A stretch of DNA of 64,000 nucleotides from an uncultured Planctomycetaceae bacterium (lineage in GTDB: Bacteria; Planctomycetota; Planctomycetia; Planctomycetales; Planctomycetaceae), in the NCBI GenBank assembly GCA_943787265.1, contig CALSLT010000029.1, forward strand, positions 62,001 to 126,000, in the 5' to 3' direction. Position numbers and translations under genes: made by a program. This document shows, in pieces, positions 10,857-19,590 of the stretch; position 1 is the stretch's first letter; every line of letters begins with the position of its first letter. The notes under the pieces were generated by a model. That model was not told the origin of the DNA, did not search any database, and was given only the letters and a program-made list of their open reading frames with translations.

Positions 10857-12395
10857 ATGTCACTCGCCCCGTCCACGCTGCAGCGACTGCTTGAGCAGCG
10901 ATTATGCGCGGGGGTGTCGCGAAGCGGCATGAAGGAGTCGCCGCCTCAAGTTCATCTTGTCGGAGCCGGCGGCGCCGGAATGACCGCACTGTCAGAAATT
11001 CTCACAGACTTCGGTTGGATTCTGAGCGGCTCGGACCTGGATGTGGCCAGCAACGACTTCAGTCCAGCAGCACCCGAGTCGAGGCCAGGGAGAATCCTAA
11101 AGATTCACCAAGGGCATGATTCAGCGCATCTCCCGACGACGGCCGATCTGGTTATCTTCAGCCCCGCGATCTCGGCGGACAATCCCGAGCTGATCGCCGC
11201 ACGGCAGTTGAAGATTCCTACAAGCTCGTACGTTGAGTTTCTCAGCGGCCTGCTCAAACAAAGCACTGGCATCTGCATTGCCGGTACACATGGCAAAACG
11301 ACAACTTCGGCGATGACGGCGTCGATCCTGCGCGAAGCAGGTCTGGCGAGTTCGGCCGTCATCGGCGGAGAAGTCACCCAATACGGAAGGAGTGGTTGGG
11401 GGCCCGTTGCCAGCTCGGACGCAAACGATTCAGATTCGTTACTGGTCATTGAGGCCTGCGAGTATCGCCGGCACTTTCTCAGTTTCCGACCAAAAATCGC
11501 CGCAATATTGAATATCGAAGCCGACCACTTCGACTACTTTCAAACAATCGACGAAACATACGAAGCGTTCGCCGAATTCGCTGCCCGGGTTCACTCAGAC
11601 GGCACGTTGATCATTCGAGCGGACTGCCCACTGATGGCTCGCCTGAAGAACGAGTGCCAGGCCCGCATCGAAACGTTCCAGCCTGTCAGTAACGCATCGG
11701 CACTCGGCCGGAACGCCGCCGCTCAGGCAGACTGGGCCGTCTCCAGCCTGCATGAAGAAATGGAACGAACGGTCTTTGATGTCGTTCGCAGGGGCCGGAC
11801 TTTCGAAACCTTGGAATTGTCACAGCCGGGCCGTCACAACGTCGAGAACGCACTGGCAGCGATCGCGGTCGCTCACGCAGCGGGAGTCTCACCAGACGCC
11901 GCCTGCAGCGCGGCCGGCCGATTTCAGGGCGTTCGACGCAGGTTTGAAGAAGTTGCAACAGCCAACGGCGTGACTCTGGTCGATGATTACGCCCACCACC
12001 CAACGGCGGTCCGAGCAACTCTGGCGGCAGCTCGGAAAAAATATCCAGGGAGACGGCTTGTCGTCGCTTTTCAGCCGCATCAGGTGTCTCGGACCCAACA
12101 ACTGATGGATGAATTCGCACACTCATTCGCCGATGCCGATAAAGTGCTGCTTGTGCCGATTTTCGCCGCGAGAGAAAACACCGACGTCGCCGACAGCACG
12201 CTTCAAGAACTCGTGTCTGGCATCAATCTGGCAGGAAGTTCTGTCGAGGCGTTGTCGTCGCTTGACCAGCTTCGAGCAACTTTGGAGGATTCGGCCCAGC
12301 CGGGGGACGTTTGGCTGACCCTGGGAGCAGGAAACATTAATCGGATTGCGCATGAGTTTGCTCGAACAGTTCAGCGAAATTACACAGGCCGATGA
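10857..12395 (+). CDS. murC: UDP-N-acetylmuramate--L-alanine ligase
   Basis: ATP-dependent Mur ligase that adds L-alanine to UDP-MurNAc in the cytoplasm, the first peptide step of peptidoglycan synthesis. Motifs: N-terminal UDP-binding loop HLVGAGGAGMTALSEIL, ATP-binding CIAGTHGKTTTSAM (about residues 141-154), catalytic-region EACEYRRHFL and ILNIEADHFDYF, and C-terminal VDDYAHHPTAV. Its 512 residues are slightly above the usual 460-490, from a longer N-terminal lead. The last 44 bp overlap murB, which indicates translational coupling. Confidence 0.96.
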   Translation: MSLAPSTLQRLLEQRLCAGVSRSGMKESPPQVHLVGAGGAGMTALSEILTDFGWILSGSDLDVASNDFSPAAPESRPGRILKIHQGHDSAHLPTTADLVIFSPAISADNPELIAARQLKIPTSSYVEFLSGLLKQSTGICIAGTHGKTTTSAMTASILREAGLASSAVIGGEVTQYGRSGWGPVASSDANDSDSLLVIEACEYRRHFLSFRPKIAAILNIEADHFDYFQTIDETYEAFAEFAARVHSDGTLIIRADCPLMARLKNECQARIETFQPVSNASALGRNAAAQADWAVSSLHEEMERTVFDVVRRGRTFETLELSQPGRHNVENALAAIAVAHAAGVSPDAACSAAGRFQGVRRRFEEVATANGVTLVDDYAHHPTAVRATLAAARKKYPGRRLVVAFQPHQVSRTQQLMDEFAHSFADADKVLLVPIFAARENTDVADSTLQELVSGINLAGSSVEALSSLDQLRATLEDSAQPGDVWLTLGAGNINRIAHEFARTVQRNYTGR

Positions 12396-13230
12396 GCCTC
12401 TCGCACCTCTGACCTGGATGAAGACCGGGGGAGTGGCTCAGTACGTCGTCACCCCTCGCAGCCAGGATGAGCTGCAGAAGGTCGCCGCGTGGTGCCACGA
12501 AAACGAAACCCCCATCCACGTGCTTGGTGGCGGTTCGAACGTACTGGTCAGCGACGATGGAGTCAGCGGCGTCGTACTACGACTGACCGAGTCGGCGTTC
12601 GGCAGTGTCGAAATCGATGGAACAACCGTCCGAGCCGGCGCGACGTCTTTGCTTTCGCACGTAATTTCAGAAACGGTCACCGCCGGTTTGGCAGGACTTG
12701 AAACTCTGGTCGGAATTCCCGGCACGGTCGGTGGCGCACTGAGGGGCAACGCTGGCGGCAAGAGCGGCGACATCGGGCAGTTCGTCTCTGCCGTCACCGT
12801 TTTGACAGCCAAAGGCGAAAAGTTCACCAGACGTGAAGACGAACTTTCATTTTCGTACCGACAAAGCAGTATTAACGAGCTGGTGATCCTGGAAGGCGAA
12901 TTTCAACTGCAGGAAGATTCCGCCGAAGAGATCACTCGCCGCATGAAAAAACTGTGGATCATGAAGAAAGCCACTCAGCCGCTGGCATCTCAGTCGGCCG
13001 GGTGCATCTTCCGCAATCCGCGGGGACTTAGCTCCGGGGCCCTGATCGAGCAAGCTGGTTTGAAGGGAACTCGAGTCGGCGGCGCGGAAGTCAGCGACCG
13101 ACACGCGAACTTCGTCATCACTCATCCCGAAGCAACATCTTCCGATGTGTTGAGGCTGATCGATTTGATTCAGTCAAAAGTTTCAGAGCAGTTCGGCGTG
13201 GAGCTGGAACTGGAGATCCAAGTCTGGTAA
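12352..13230 (+). CDS. murB: UDP-N-acetylenolpyruvoylglucosamine reductase
   Basis: FAD/NADPH enzyme that reduces UDP-GlcNAc-enolpyruvate to UDP-MurNAc, supplying the substrate for MurC. Seen: FAD-binding LGGGSNVLVSDDGVSGVVLR, GIPGTVGGALRGNAG, the SFSYRQSS-type region and the C-terminal SAGCIFRNP and GGAEVSDRHANFVI. About 292 residues, typical of the shorter (type II) MurB enzymes. The ATG at 12352 is chosen over an in-frame TTG two codons earlier. It starts inside the end of murC. The murC-murB-ddl order is a compact precursor-synthesis cluster. Confidence 0.96.
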   Translation: MSLLEQFSEITQADEPLAPLTWMKTGGVAQYVVTPRSQDELQKVAAWCHENETPIHVLGGGSNVLVSDDGVSGVVLRLTESAFGSVEIDGTTVRAGATSLLSHVISETVTAGLAGLETLVGIPGTVGGALRGNAGGKSGDIGQFVSAVTVLTAKGEKFTRREDELSFSYRQSSINELVILEGEFQLQEDSAEEITRRMKKLWIMKKATQPLASQSAGCIFRNPRGLSSGALIEQAGLKGTRVGGAEVSDRHANFVITHPEATSSDVLRLIDLIQSKVSEQFGVELELEIQVW

Positions 13231-13296
13231 TTAGTCCTTTCTCGGAAACATACGGTTGAGCGAAGTTCACGGCTGAACAACGCCCCGTTTCGAACA

Positions 13297-14283
13297 ATGG
13301 ATTGGAAGTTGGCCATGGAGGGCATTCTTCATACTCCGCTGAACCCGCTGCGCGTCGCCGTTCTTTCTGGCGGCGATTCTGCCGAGCGGTCGATCAGCCT
13401 GAAGAGTGGGACTGCCGTCTCCAACGCTCTTGCGGCCCGCGGTCACGAGGTTGTCACTATCGACCCCTCAGTCACCTCGCTCGACACCTACGACTGGAGC
13501 AATGTTGACGTTGCGTTTCTCGCGTTGCACGGAACCTTTGGCGAGGACGGATGCGTCCAGCAGATTCTGGAAACTCAGGGAGTCGTCTTTACGGGAAGCA
13601 ACTCGGAAGCATCCAAGCTGGCATTCAGCAAATCAGCAGCGAAAGAACGGTTTTCGCTATCGGGAATCAAGGCTCCCGAATACGCGTTGATTCACAAAGA
13701 TGATCCGCCCGAGCAGGTCGTGCAAAAAGCAAAATCGATTGGCTTCCCGCTGGTGGTAAAGCCCGACAGCCAGGGATCGAGCCTCGGAGTCCAGATCGTC
13801 GAGAACGAAACCGGACTGACAGCGGCTGTCGCGCAAAGCTTCGAACTGGATAACTTCTGCCTGCTGGAAAAAGCAATCTTCGGTTCGGAGTGGACACTCG
13901 GCGTGATCGATAGTGATCCTCTGCCGCTGATTAGAATCGGAACCGACCGCGAGTTCTTTGATTTCGAAGCCAAGTACAACGACGACAAGACCGAGTACAA
14001 CTTCGACGAATCCATCCCGACCGAACTACAAAACAACTTGACCGAAATCGGAATCCAAGCATGCCGAACGCTCGGCACAAAAGGCGTTGCCCGAGTCGAC
14101 ATCATGGTCGACGAAGTGGGAATGCCGTGGATTCTGGAGGTCAACACGATCCCCGGCATGACCGACCACAGCCTCGTCCCCAAAGCCGCCGAGAAAGTCG
14201 GCTTGGACATGGCGCAGTTCTGCGAAGTCGTTCTCGAACGAGCATTGAAAACCGGCGATCAAAAGCTCCGCCGCGCATCCTGA
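13297..14283 (+). CDS. ddl: D-alanine--D-alanine ligase
   Basis: ATP-grasp enzyme that joins two D-alanines for the peptidoglycan stem peptide. Seen: N-terminal VAVLSGGDSAERSISLKSG, the substrate loop FLALHGTFGEDGCVQ, ATP-grasp FPLVVKPDSQGSSLGVQIV, and the C-terminal metal-binding region GVARVDIMVD followed by ILEVNTIPGMTDHSLVPKAA. 328 residues, within the family range. An in-frame ATG at 13315 is an alternative start. The stop codon lies only three bases before the inverted repeat of the IS element downstream, so the insertion just spared this gene but probably replaced its native 3' untranslated region. Confidence 0.96.
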   Translation: MDWKLAMEGILHTPLNPLRVAVLSGGDSAERSISLKSGTAVSNALAARGHEVVTIDPSVTSLDTYDWSNVDVAFLALHGTFGEDGCVQQILETQGVVFTGSNSEASKLAFSKSAAKERFSLSGIKAPEYALIHKDDPPEQVVQKAKSIGFPLVVKPDSQGSSLGVQIVENETGLTAAVAQSFELDNFCLLEKAIFGSEWTLGVIDSDPLPLIRIGTDREFFDFEAKYNDDKTEYNFDESIPTELQNNLTEIGIQACRTLGTKGVARVDIMVDEVGMPWILEVNTIPGMTDHSLVPKAAEKVGLDMAQFCEVVLERALKTGDQKLRRAS

Positions 14284-14286
14284 CCG

Positions 14287-14307
14287 CCTAGGTCGTACGG
14301 ACATTCA
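14287..14307 (+). repeat. Left terminal inverted repeat of the IS element
   Basis: The 21-bp left end, beginning CCTAGGTCGTACGGACATTC, pairs without mismatch with 15159-15179. The first bases (CTAG) probably belong to target DNA. The inner part, GTCGTACGGACATTCA, would be the transposase-binding end. Confidence 0.93.
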
Positions 14308-15175
14308 TCTTGCTGTTTGTCGTTAGTTTGAATGAGGATGTCTATCGTCTCAAGGAGGAGCACGATGGTCCGACGTCATGAACTGAGCGATGAACAGTGG
14401 AATGTGATCAAGAGTTTGATCCCGGGAAAGAAAAGTGATCCAGGGCGGACAGGTCGTAACAATCGATTGTTTATCAACGCCGTGTTGTTTGTGCTGAAAA
14501 CTGGCATTCCCTGGGAAGATCTTCCTGGTCGATACGGAAAACCCAACTCGGTTTGGAAGCGGTACGATCGCTGGTGTTCCCGAGGCGTCTGGGAGCGGAT
14601 TTTCCTGGCCATCGGTGAGTCAGGACTGACAGACGAATTGCAGGAAGTACAGATCGATTCTACCAGCATCAAAGCTCACCCGGTCGCTTCCACCGGACGC
14701 CGCCTGGCAGATGAAAAAAAGAAGACGCTGACGAACGACGCTGCCTTGGCCGTTCTCGTGGCGGACTGACGACCAAAGTTCACGCAGTAACTGGCAGGAG
14801 CGGCCGGCTTGTCACCTTCCAGCTGACGGTCGGTCAACCTGGCGATGCTCCTTTGGGAGAACAGTTGCTCAAAGACTTCAAACGCGGTGATGTGGGCACC
14901 ATCATCGCTGACGCCGCGTACGATTCAGACGCGATCCGCAAGCGTGCCCGACAGCTCAGGGCAAAGGTGTGCATCAAGCCAAATGCCGGACGCAAAAAGA
15001 AAAAGAGATACAACAGGACGGTCTACAAACACCGCAATCTCATCGAACGATTCTTTGGAAGAATCAAACGCTGCCGCCGCATCGCCACACGCTACGAGAA
15101 AAAGCCGGCGAACTTCGCCGGCTTCATCTGGCTCGCAGCACTAATCACAGACATGGTCTGAATGTCCGTACGACC
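14291..15175 (+). mobile_element. IS5-family insertion sequence, apparently complete
   Basis: An element of about 885 bp carrying one transposase. The ends are perfect inverted repeats: 14287-14307 reads as the reverse complement of 15159-15179 over 21 bp. The outer CTAG on both sides includes the probable target duplication, either TA (as in the IS427 group) or CTAG, so the exact ends could shift by one or two bases. The transposase stop codon lies within the right inverted repeat. Size, repeat ends and two-frame transposase fit the IS5 family, IS427-like group. It sits just after ddl and directly against a palindromic repeat on the right. Confidence 0.93.
14365..15161 (+). CDS. IS5-family transposase made by -1 ribosomal frameshift
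   Basis: DDE transposase in two overlapping frames. The first starts MVRRHELSDEQWNVIKSLIP (ATG 14365) and ends at a stop at 14769. The second frame continues LGRSRGGLTTKVHAVTG to 15161. A canonical slippery heptamer A AAA AAG lies at 14715-14721, placed so that a -1 slip joins the frames (KK then EDADERRC and LGRSRGG). Catalytic residues visible: first D in QIDSTSIKAH, second D in IIADAAYDSD, and E in HRNLIERFFGRIKRCRR. The fused protein is about 265 residues, usual for IS427-group enzymes. The joined frames carry the conserved motifs in order, so I regard it as functional and not as a pseudogene. Confidence 0.92.
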
Positions 15176-15179
15176 TAGG
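15159..15179 (-). repeat. Right terminal inverted repeat of the IS element
   Basis: The reverse complement of the left end over 21 bp. Its first three bases (TGA, 15159-15161) are the transposase stop codon. Its last bases, CTAGG, overlap the beginning of the adjacent TAGGGTGGGC palindromic repeat, which suggests that the IS inserted at the edge of that repeat. Confidence 0.92.
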
Positions 15180-15361
15180 GTGGGCACTGCCCACCACTCG
15201 GTGGCCAAGGTTTTATGGTGGGCGATGCTCCAAATGGCCCCAGAGTTGTCGATTTTCATGAGTGAGCCGCTGGCCGTAAGGCCTCGGGCAGCGGGTGGAG
15301 CCCGGCCGCTTACGCGTCACGGCTCAAAACCCTGGTGGCATTGGACGACGCCCACCCTACA
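15176..15361. repeat. Intergenic inverted-repeat element (MITE- or REP-like)
   Basis: The left edge reads TAGGGTGGGCACTGCCCACC (15176-15195) and the right edge ends GCCCACCCTA (15350-15359), its reverse complement. Between them lie further copies of the GGTGGGC core (15217 onward) and a second palindromic unit. No open frame is plausible. The form suggests a small non-autonomous mobile or structural repeat, probably present elsewhere in the genome. That cannot be shown from a single window. Confidence 0.65.
15263..15326. repeat. Inner palindromic repeat beginning TGAGCCGC
   Basis: Two arms pair imperfectly: TGAGCCGCTGGCCGTAAGGC on the left, and the right arm that ends GTCACGGCTCA. Folding gives a stem of about 25 bp with a short GC-rich loop. 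The unit is nested within the TAGGGTGGGC element. I recall similar TGAGCCGC...CGGCTCA palindromes between genes of planctomycetes, but offer that only as recollection. Confidence 0.6.
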
Positions 15362-15428
15362 CAAAGCCTCCACCCAAAGAGGCTGAAGCCATTGCGACTT
15401 CAGCTCTCCATCAAAACCCATGCACGAG

Positions 15429-16382
15429 TTAGGTCAGCTCGGCGTGGACCCGGTCGAGTAGTTCTTTTGATTTCTGAATGCCCGCCCGCTCTGGCAAGCC
15501 GTGACCTTCGTACTCGATACCGACGTAGCCGTTGTAGCCGGCGGCGACGACGATTTTCATCATGCGCAGGAAGTCGGTTTCTTTCTCCCAGCGACTGTCA
15601 ATCGTGATGAATGGTCGGCTGTCGTCGAAGTCGTATGTTTTGGCACTGACGGCCTTGGCGTAGGGCATCAACTCTTTGGTGCCAGTGTATCGGTCGTACC
15701 AGTCGCCTTTCTTACGATCGATTCCGAAATTGCCGAAGTCCGGCAGCGTGCCGCAGCCTTTGTGATCGACCGTCTTGATCACTTCGGCGAGCCATGCACC
15801 ATTTGACGACAAGCCTCCGTGATTCTCGACAATCACGCTGATGTCGTGCTTCGCGCCGAATTCGCTCAGGCTTCGCAACCCATCTGCGGCCAGCTTGACC
15901 TGCTCCTGATAAGTGCCACCGCTGGCTGCGTTGACGCGGATAGCATGGCAGCCGAGGAACTTCGCCGCTTCCACCCACTTGTGATGCTTTTCGACAGCCT
16001 GCTTTCGTTTAGTTTCGTCGGGATCACCAAGTCGGCCCTCGCCGTCAATCATGATCAGCAGACTGTGGACGCCTTCCCCCTCAGCTCGCTTCTTCATTTC
16101 ACCGAGGTATGACTCGTCGCCAGCTTTGTCCTTAAAGAACTGATTGACATACTCGACACCGTCGATGCCCCATTCAGTTTTCGCCGTCTTTGCGAAGTCA
16201 AGGTTGTCAATTTTCTTATCAAACAACTCCTTGTGCAGCGACCACTGCGCCAGCGACAGCTTCCAAAGCAGCTTCTTGCCGTCATCAGCGAATAACGGCT
16301 GCGTAGCAAGTCCCGTCAGCGCAAGGCCGGCGACAGTGGAAGCACTTGTTACAAAATCACGTCGACTCATTCTGATCGTCAT
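15429..16382 (-). CDS. Secreted sugar phosphate isomerase/epimerase-like TIM-barrel protein
   Basis: Xylose isomerase-like TIM barrel (AP endonuclease 2 fold) with a twin-arginine export signal: MSRRDFVTSASTVAGLALTG, then a cleavage-like region ATQPLFADD. Barrel strands and metal-site candidates include GIDGVEYVNQFF, HAIRVNAASGG, ISVIVENHGG, LPDFGNFG and YVGIEYEGH. About 317 residues from the ATG at 16382; an ATG at 16370 directly before the twin arginines is equally possible. Planctomycetes carry many such Tat-exported proteins, usually taken as acting on sugars or inositols, but the substrate is unknown. It is isolated on the minus strand, and its stop is about 68 bp from the repeat element. 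Confidence 0.85.
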   Translation of the reverse strand: MTIRMSRRDFVTSASTVAGLALTGLATQPLFADDGKKLLWKLSLAQWSLHKELFDKKIDNLDFAKTAKTEWGIDGVEYVNQFFKDKAGDESYLGEMKKRAEGEGVHSLLIMIDGEGRLGDPDETKRKQAVEKHHKWVEAAKFLGCHAIRVNAASGGTYQEQVKLAADGLRSLSEFGAKHDISVIVENHGGLSSNGAWLAEVIKTVDHKGCGTLPDFGNFGIDRKKGDWYDRYTGTKELMPYAKAVSAKTYDFDDSRPFITIDSRWEKETDFLRMMKIVVAAGYNGYVGIEYEGHGLPERAGIQKSKELLDRVHAELT

Positions 16383-16572
16383 GCGGAAATTCTCAAAGCT
16401 GAAGTAATCGGGAGAGGGCAATCGCGGACCGCGACAGAACTCAAAGGTACGGCACGCGAGCCAAACGCGAGATTGTAATTCGCCTACGAATGTGTTCGCC
16501 AGGAAGTAGCTATTCGCCGATCAGCACAAAACGCATCCGTTTCGTCAATTCCCACTTGACTCCTCGGCCTGC

Positions 16573-16607
16573 TGCTAACAGACTAGCACTCTGCTAATTG
16601 ACTAGCA
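16573..16607. promoter_or_regulatory. Twin-dyad operator upstream of blaI-type gene
   Basis: Two perfect dyads, TGCTA-N6-TAGCA, lie at 16573-16588 and 16592-16607, 19 bp apart centre to centre, 20 bp before the regulator start. A TTGACT hexamer is at 16556-16561. BlaI/MecI dimers are known to bind paired dyads and repress their own operon, so this is probably the autoregulatory operator. The promoter -10 is not clear. Confidence 0.7.
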
Positions 16608-16626
16608 CACAAACAGGTAAGTGAGC

Positions 16627-17025
16627 ATGGCTCGATCAAAAAAGACACCATTGGAACTAGGCAAGCGGGAGCGACAGGTTTTCGAAACCGTGATGGAGCT
16701 CTCCGAAGCCTCCGTCAATGAAGTCCTAGAGAAACTCGAAGACCCGCCGAGTTATTCCGCAGTGCGAGCAACTCTGAATTTTCTCGTCGAGAAGAACTGG
16801 CTGAAGTCCCGACAGGTCGGCCCAAAATATCTCTACCGCAGTGCGGCTGGAAAAGAAAAGACTCGCCGCAGCGCGGCTGAACGCTTACTGAGCACGTTTT
16901 TCGGTGGATCGGCCAGCGAAGCCGTTGCTGCCTTGCTGGACGTTTCATCGGGAAAACTGTCGGACGAAGAACTGCAGGACATGGCTGCCATGATTCAACG
17001 AGCCCGCGAGGAGAAACAATCATGA
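16627..17025 (+). CDS. BlaI/MecI/CopY-family transcriptional repressor
   Basis: Winged-helix repressor of about 132 residues (family 120-140). Seen: LGKRERQVFETVMELSEASVNEVLEKL followed by the recognition region SYSAVRATLNFLVEKNWLK and the dimerisation tail EAVAALLDVSSGKLSDEELQDMAAMI. In the family, an M56 membrane protease senses a signal and triggers repressor cleavage. The ATG at 16627 is preferred over the GTG at 16621, with an AGG eleven bases upstream. The stop overlaps the next start (ATGA at 17022), so the two genes are coupled. Controlled targets beyond its own operon are unknown, and a role in beta-lactam resistance should not be assumed. Confidence 0.92.
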   Translation: MARSKKTPLELGKRERQVFETVMELSEASVNEVLEKLEDPPSYSAVRATLNFLVEKNWLKSRQVGPKYLYRSAAGKEKTRRSAAERLLSTFFGGSASEAVAALLDVSSGKLSDEELQDMAAMIQRAREEKQS

Positions 17026-19475
17026 GCACAGTAGTTTCGATACTTGAACAGGTTGCGGTTCTGATTTCCGTATTGGCTGTGGCCTCGACGGGAATTTGTG
17101 CCATCGCGTGGTTTGGACATTGGGCGTTGCGTAACTCCAGCGCTGGCTCATCGAGACTCCGTGTGGCGTGCGGCAATTTGTTCGATACTCGCTTCGTTCG
17201 TCGTCGCTGCCACCGCACCAGGCGTGCCTCTTGGATGGTGGCAGAGTCACACCGAGCAAAGTGACGTCAGGGCGACTGCTCACCAGCGTTTGCCAGATGC
17301 TCAACATCTGGCGGATTCTCAAACAGCAGCGGCTGTGCCCGGTGGCCCTGCCAATCTCCGCAGCGAATTCGAAAGCAACTCGTCTGAATACGCGTCGTCA
17401 GAAAACGTACCAGTTCCGTGGGAAATGAATTGGCCGGTTGCATTTGCTCTCTGCTGGGCGGTAGTTGCCGCGTGGTTGCTAATCCGATTCTTTCGCTCGG
17501 TTGCACTCGCAAGCTCTATTGCGAGAACCGTCAGAGTGGCGTCATCTTCGAAGTCAGACGCAGCGTTCAGTCGGGCCATTGACCGTTTGGGAATTCGAAA
17601 CGTCGCCCGAGTTCGAGTCGGTATTTCAGAACAGGTTGCTGTTCCGTGTGTCGTTGGAATCTGGCGGCCAACGATTGTTCTGCCAGAAAGTTCTGAATCG
17701 TGGACCTTGCCAAAGCTCGAAATGGTGCTGACGCACGAGTTGGCTCACATTCAACGCTTCGATGTTCTGTTTCACTGGATGAATCAACTTGCCTGCTCTT
17801 TGGCCTGGTTCAATCCGTTGGTCTGGTTGTCGACGGCTCGTAGCTCAATAGAACGGGAAAAGGCGTGCGATGATCGCGTGATTGATGGCGGTGCCGCTCC
17901 GACTGACTACAGCGAAAGTCTGCTGGAGATTGCGACGGGCATTACGGGTCGTTCGGCCATGATGGCTGGCGCTGTATCGATGGCACAGCCGCCACTCAAG
18001 CAGCGTTTGTCTTCTGTGCTTGCTGTGGAAACTGACCGAAACCGTTCGTCACGCCGATGGTCGGTGAGTCTGGCGGTTCTATTCGGCAGCGTTGCTGTGC
18101 TCCTCGCCGTCGTGCGACCGTTTGATGCTCGTCCTGTTCGCGCAGAAACCCCACCTGATCCATTCGCCGAACGCGTAGAAAGTACGACTCCAGCCCAGGC
18201 GGCGGACGAGACCAGACCGAATCGAGTGCCCGACTTTGTCAAATGCGTCGTGACCGACCAACTCGGCCGGCCAGTGGGGGGCGCGAAGGTAAAACTCGGC
18301 ATTAACAGCCCGGGCGGCTTTGGTGGCGGATTGATGGTCAGTTGGGATGGCGTCACAAATGCCAAGGGTGTCTGCAGGATCAATACACGAACATCCATAG
18401 AATGGTCTGACGATTCCGACTGCTCATTCCTGATTGACTGGGTATCTGCGGACGGTTACGTATGGGGAAGCATCGTCAATGGTGGAATTCGCGACTTCTC
18501 GGAGGTCGCCGCAGGGAAACCAATGAAGGCAGTGCTGATCCAGGCTGAGCATGTGACAGGAACTGTGCAGTCGGCGAATGGGAAGAAACTGTCCGGTGCC
18601 TTTTACCACGTCGCCGGCGAAAAACGTGATAACGGCATTCAGTTCAACAGATTCTGGAGTGGCCGAGGTGCGATCCCTGACGATGGCACGTTGTCGCTGG
18701 ACGTTCCGGCAGACATGCAGTGTGAGATCATCGTCTATGCTGATGGCCACGCACCTCGACGGCTGGCTGTTGACCAGAACGAGCTGGGAACGATTCAGTT
18801 GAATCGAGGAACGATTGTCAAAGGGCAGTTGCTGGGACGGAAAGGGCGACCAATTGAAGGTGGGCTGGTCGTCCTCGGTTCACAGCAGAATTCGATTCTC
18901 CATTATTACGATTTCGGCATTCACCAGTTTGCGTATACAGACTCGGATGGTCGTTTCGAAATTGGGCCACGAGACGATGACTGCACGATCTGGGTCGCAG
19001 ATAAAGCGAAAAGCGTGACGGCCACTGGTTTCAGCCACGCCCAGTCGAGTACGGACCTGCCGGTCCTGCCGCAAGCAATTTCTTTGAGCGATGCGGGAGC
19101 CGAAATTGAGTTGCTCTGCGGACAACGCGCAGGAACTCAATTTCGGGGACGGCCATCTGGAGAAACGGTGAGCCAGCGGTGGGACTTGAGGTCACGGCTT
19201 ATTGCCGCCACACCGAATATGCAACGGAGCTGCAAACCGCGACGACTGATGAACAGGGGCGATACCGCATTACTCTGCCGTCCAGACTGAAAAACGTCAC
19301 GCTGAGAGCCGAAGGTCTATCGGACGAAACTCCTTCCGAGTATTTTCATTCAGCATTCGGGCGATTAGCCGACTCGACTGAGTGGGAAGAGCAGTTTGTT
19401 GACATTGGCGAAGTCGCTCAGGACCTGGCAAACGTCGATTGGGAGTTGCGTCAGGAAGTCGAATCCTCAGAGTAG
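17022..19475 (+). pseudogene. M56-family (BlaR1-like) membrane protease with C-terminal regulatory-like domains; two frameshifts
   Basis: Membrane zinc-protease sensor paired with the BlaI-type repressor. The N-terminal frame starts at 17022 (MSTVVSILEQVAVLISVLAV). It is joined after about 17145 by a frame with SVWRAAICSILASFVVAAT, a further membrane segment, and the catalytic LTHELAHIQRFD (HExxH) with ERKACDD-like EREKACDDRVI. After the last helix (about 18,100) comes a long periplasmic part resembling carboxypeptidase regulatory-like repeats (VTDQLGRPVGGAKV and similar). A second shift near 19,155 leads into NGEPAVGLEVTAY to the stop at 19475. The first break fits one extra G in GCTGGCTC, the second a lost base. 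The catalytic motif is intact, so the gene may be whole in the cell. Confidence 0.8.
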
Positions 19476-19590
19476 TGAGTCTCGGCTTAGACCATTTTCA
19501 TGGTTTCCGTACAGGAGCTGGAACGCTGAAAGGCCATCGCTTCCGCGGTGGCCATCCTGCAGGACACTGAAAACCAATTCTTAAGATGTG

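Noticed and set aside
14853..15161. Separate second transposase gene
   Set aside because: It is the second half of one transposase joined by the A AAA AAG slip site; not an independent gene.
15162..15607. Small plus-strand open frames over the palindromic repeat
   Set aside because: They arise from GC-rich repeat sequence and the antisense of the isomerase gene.
16627..19475. Classical beta-lactam resistance locus (blaI-blaR1)
   Set aside because: No beta-lactamase or penicillin-binding sensor domain is present; only the regulator-protease pair is shared.
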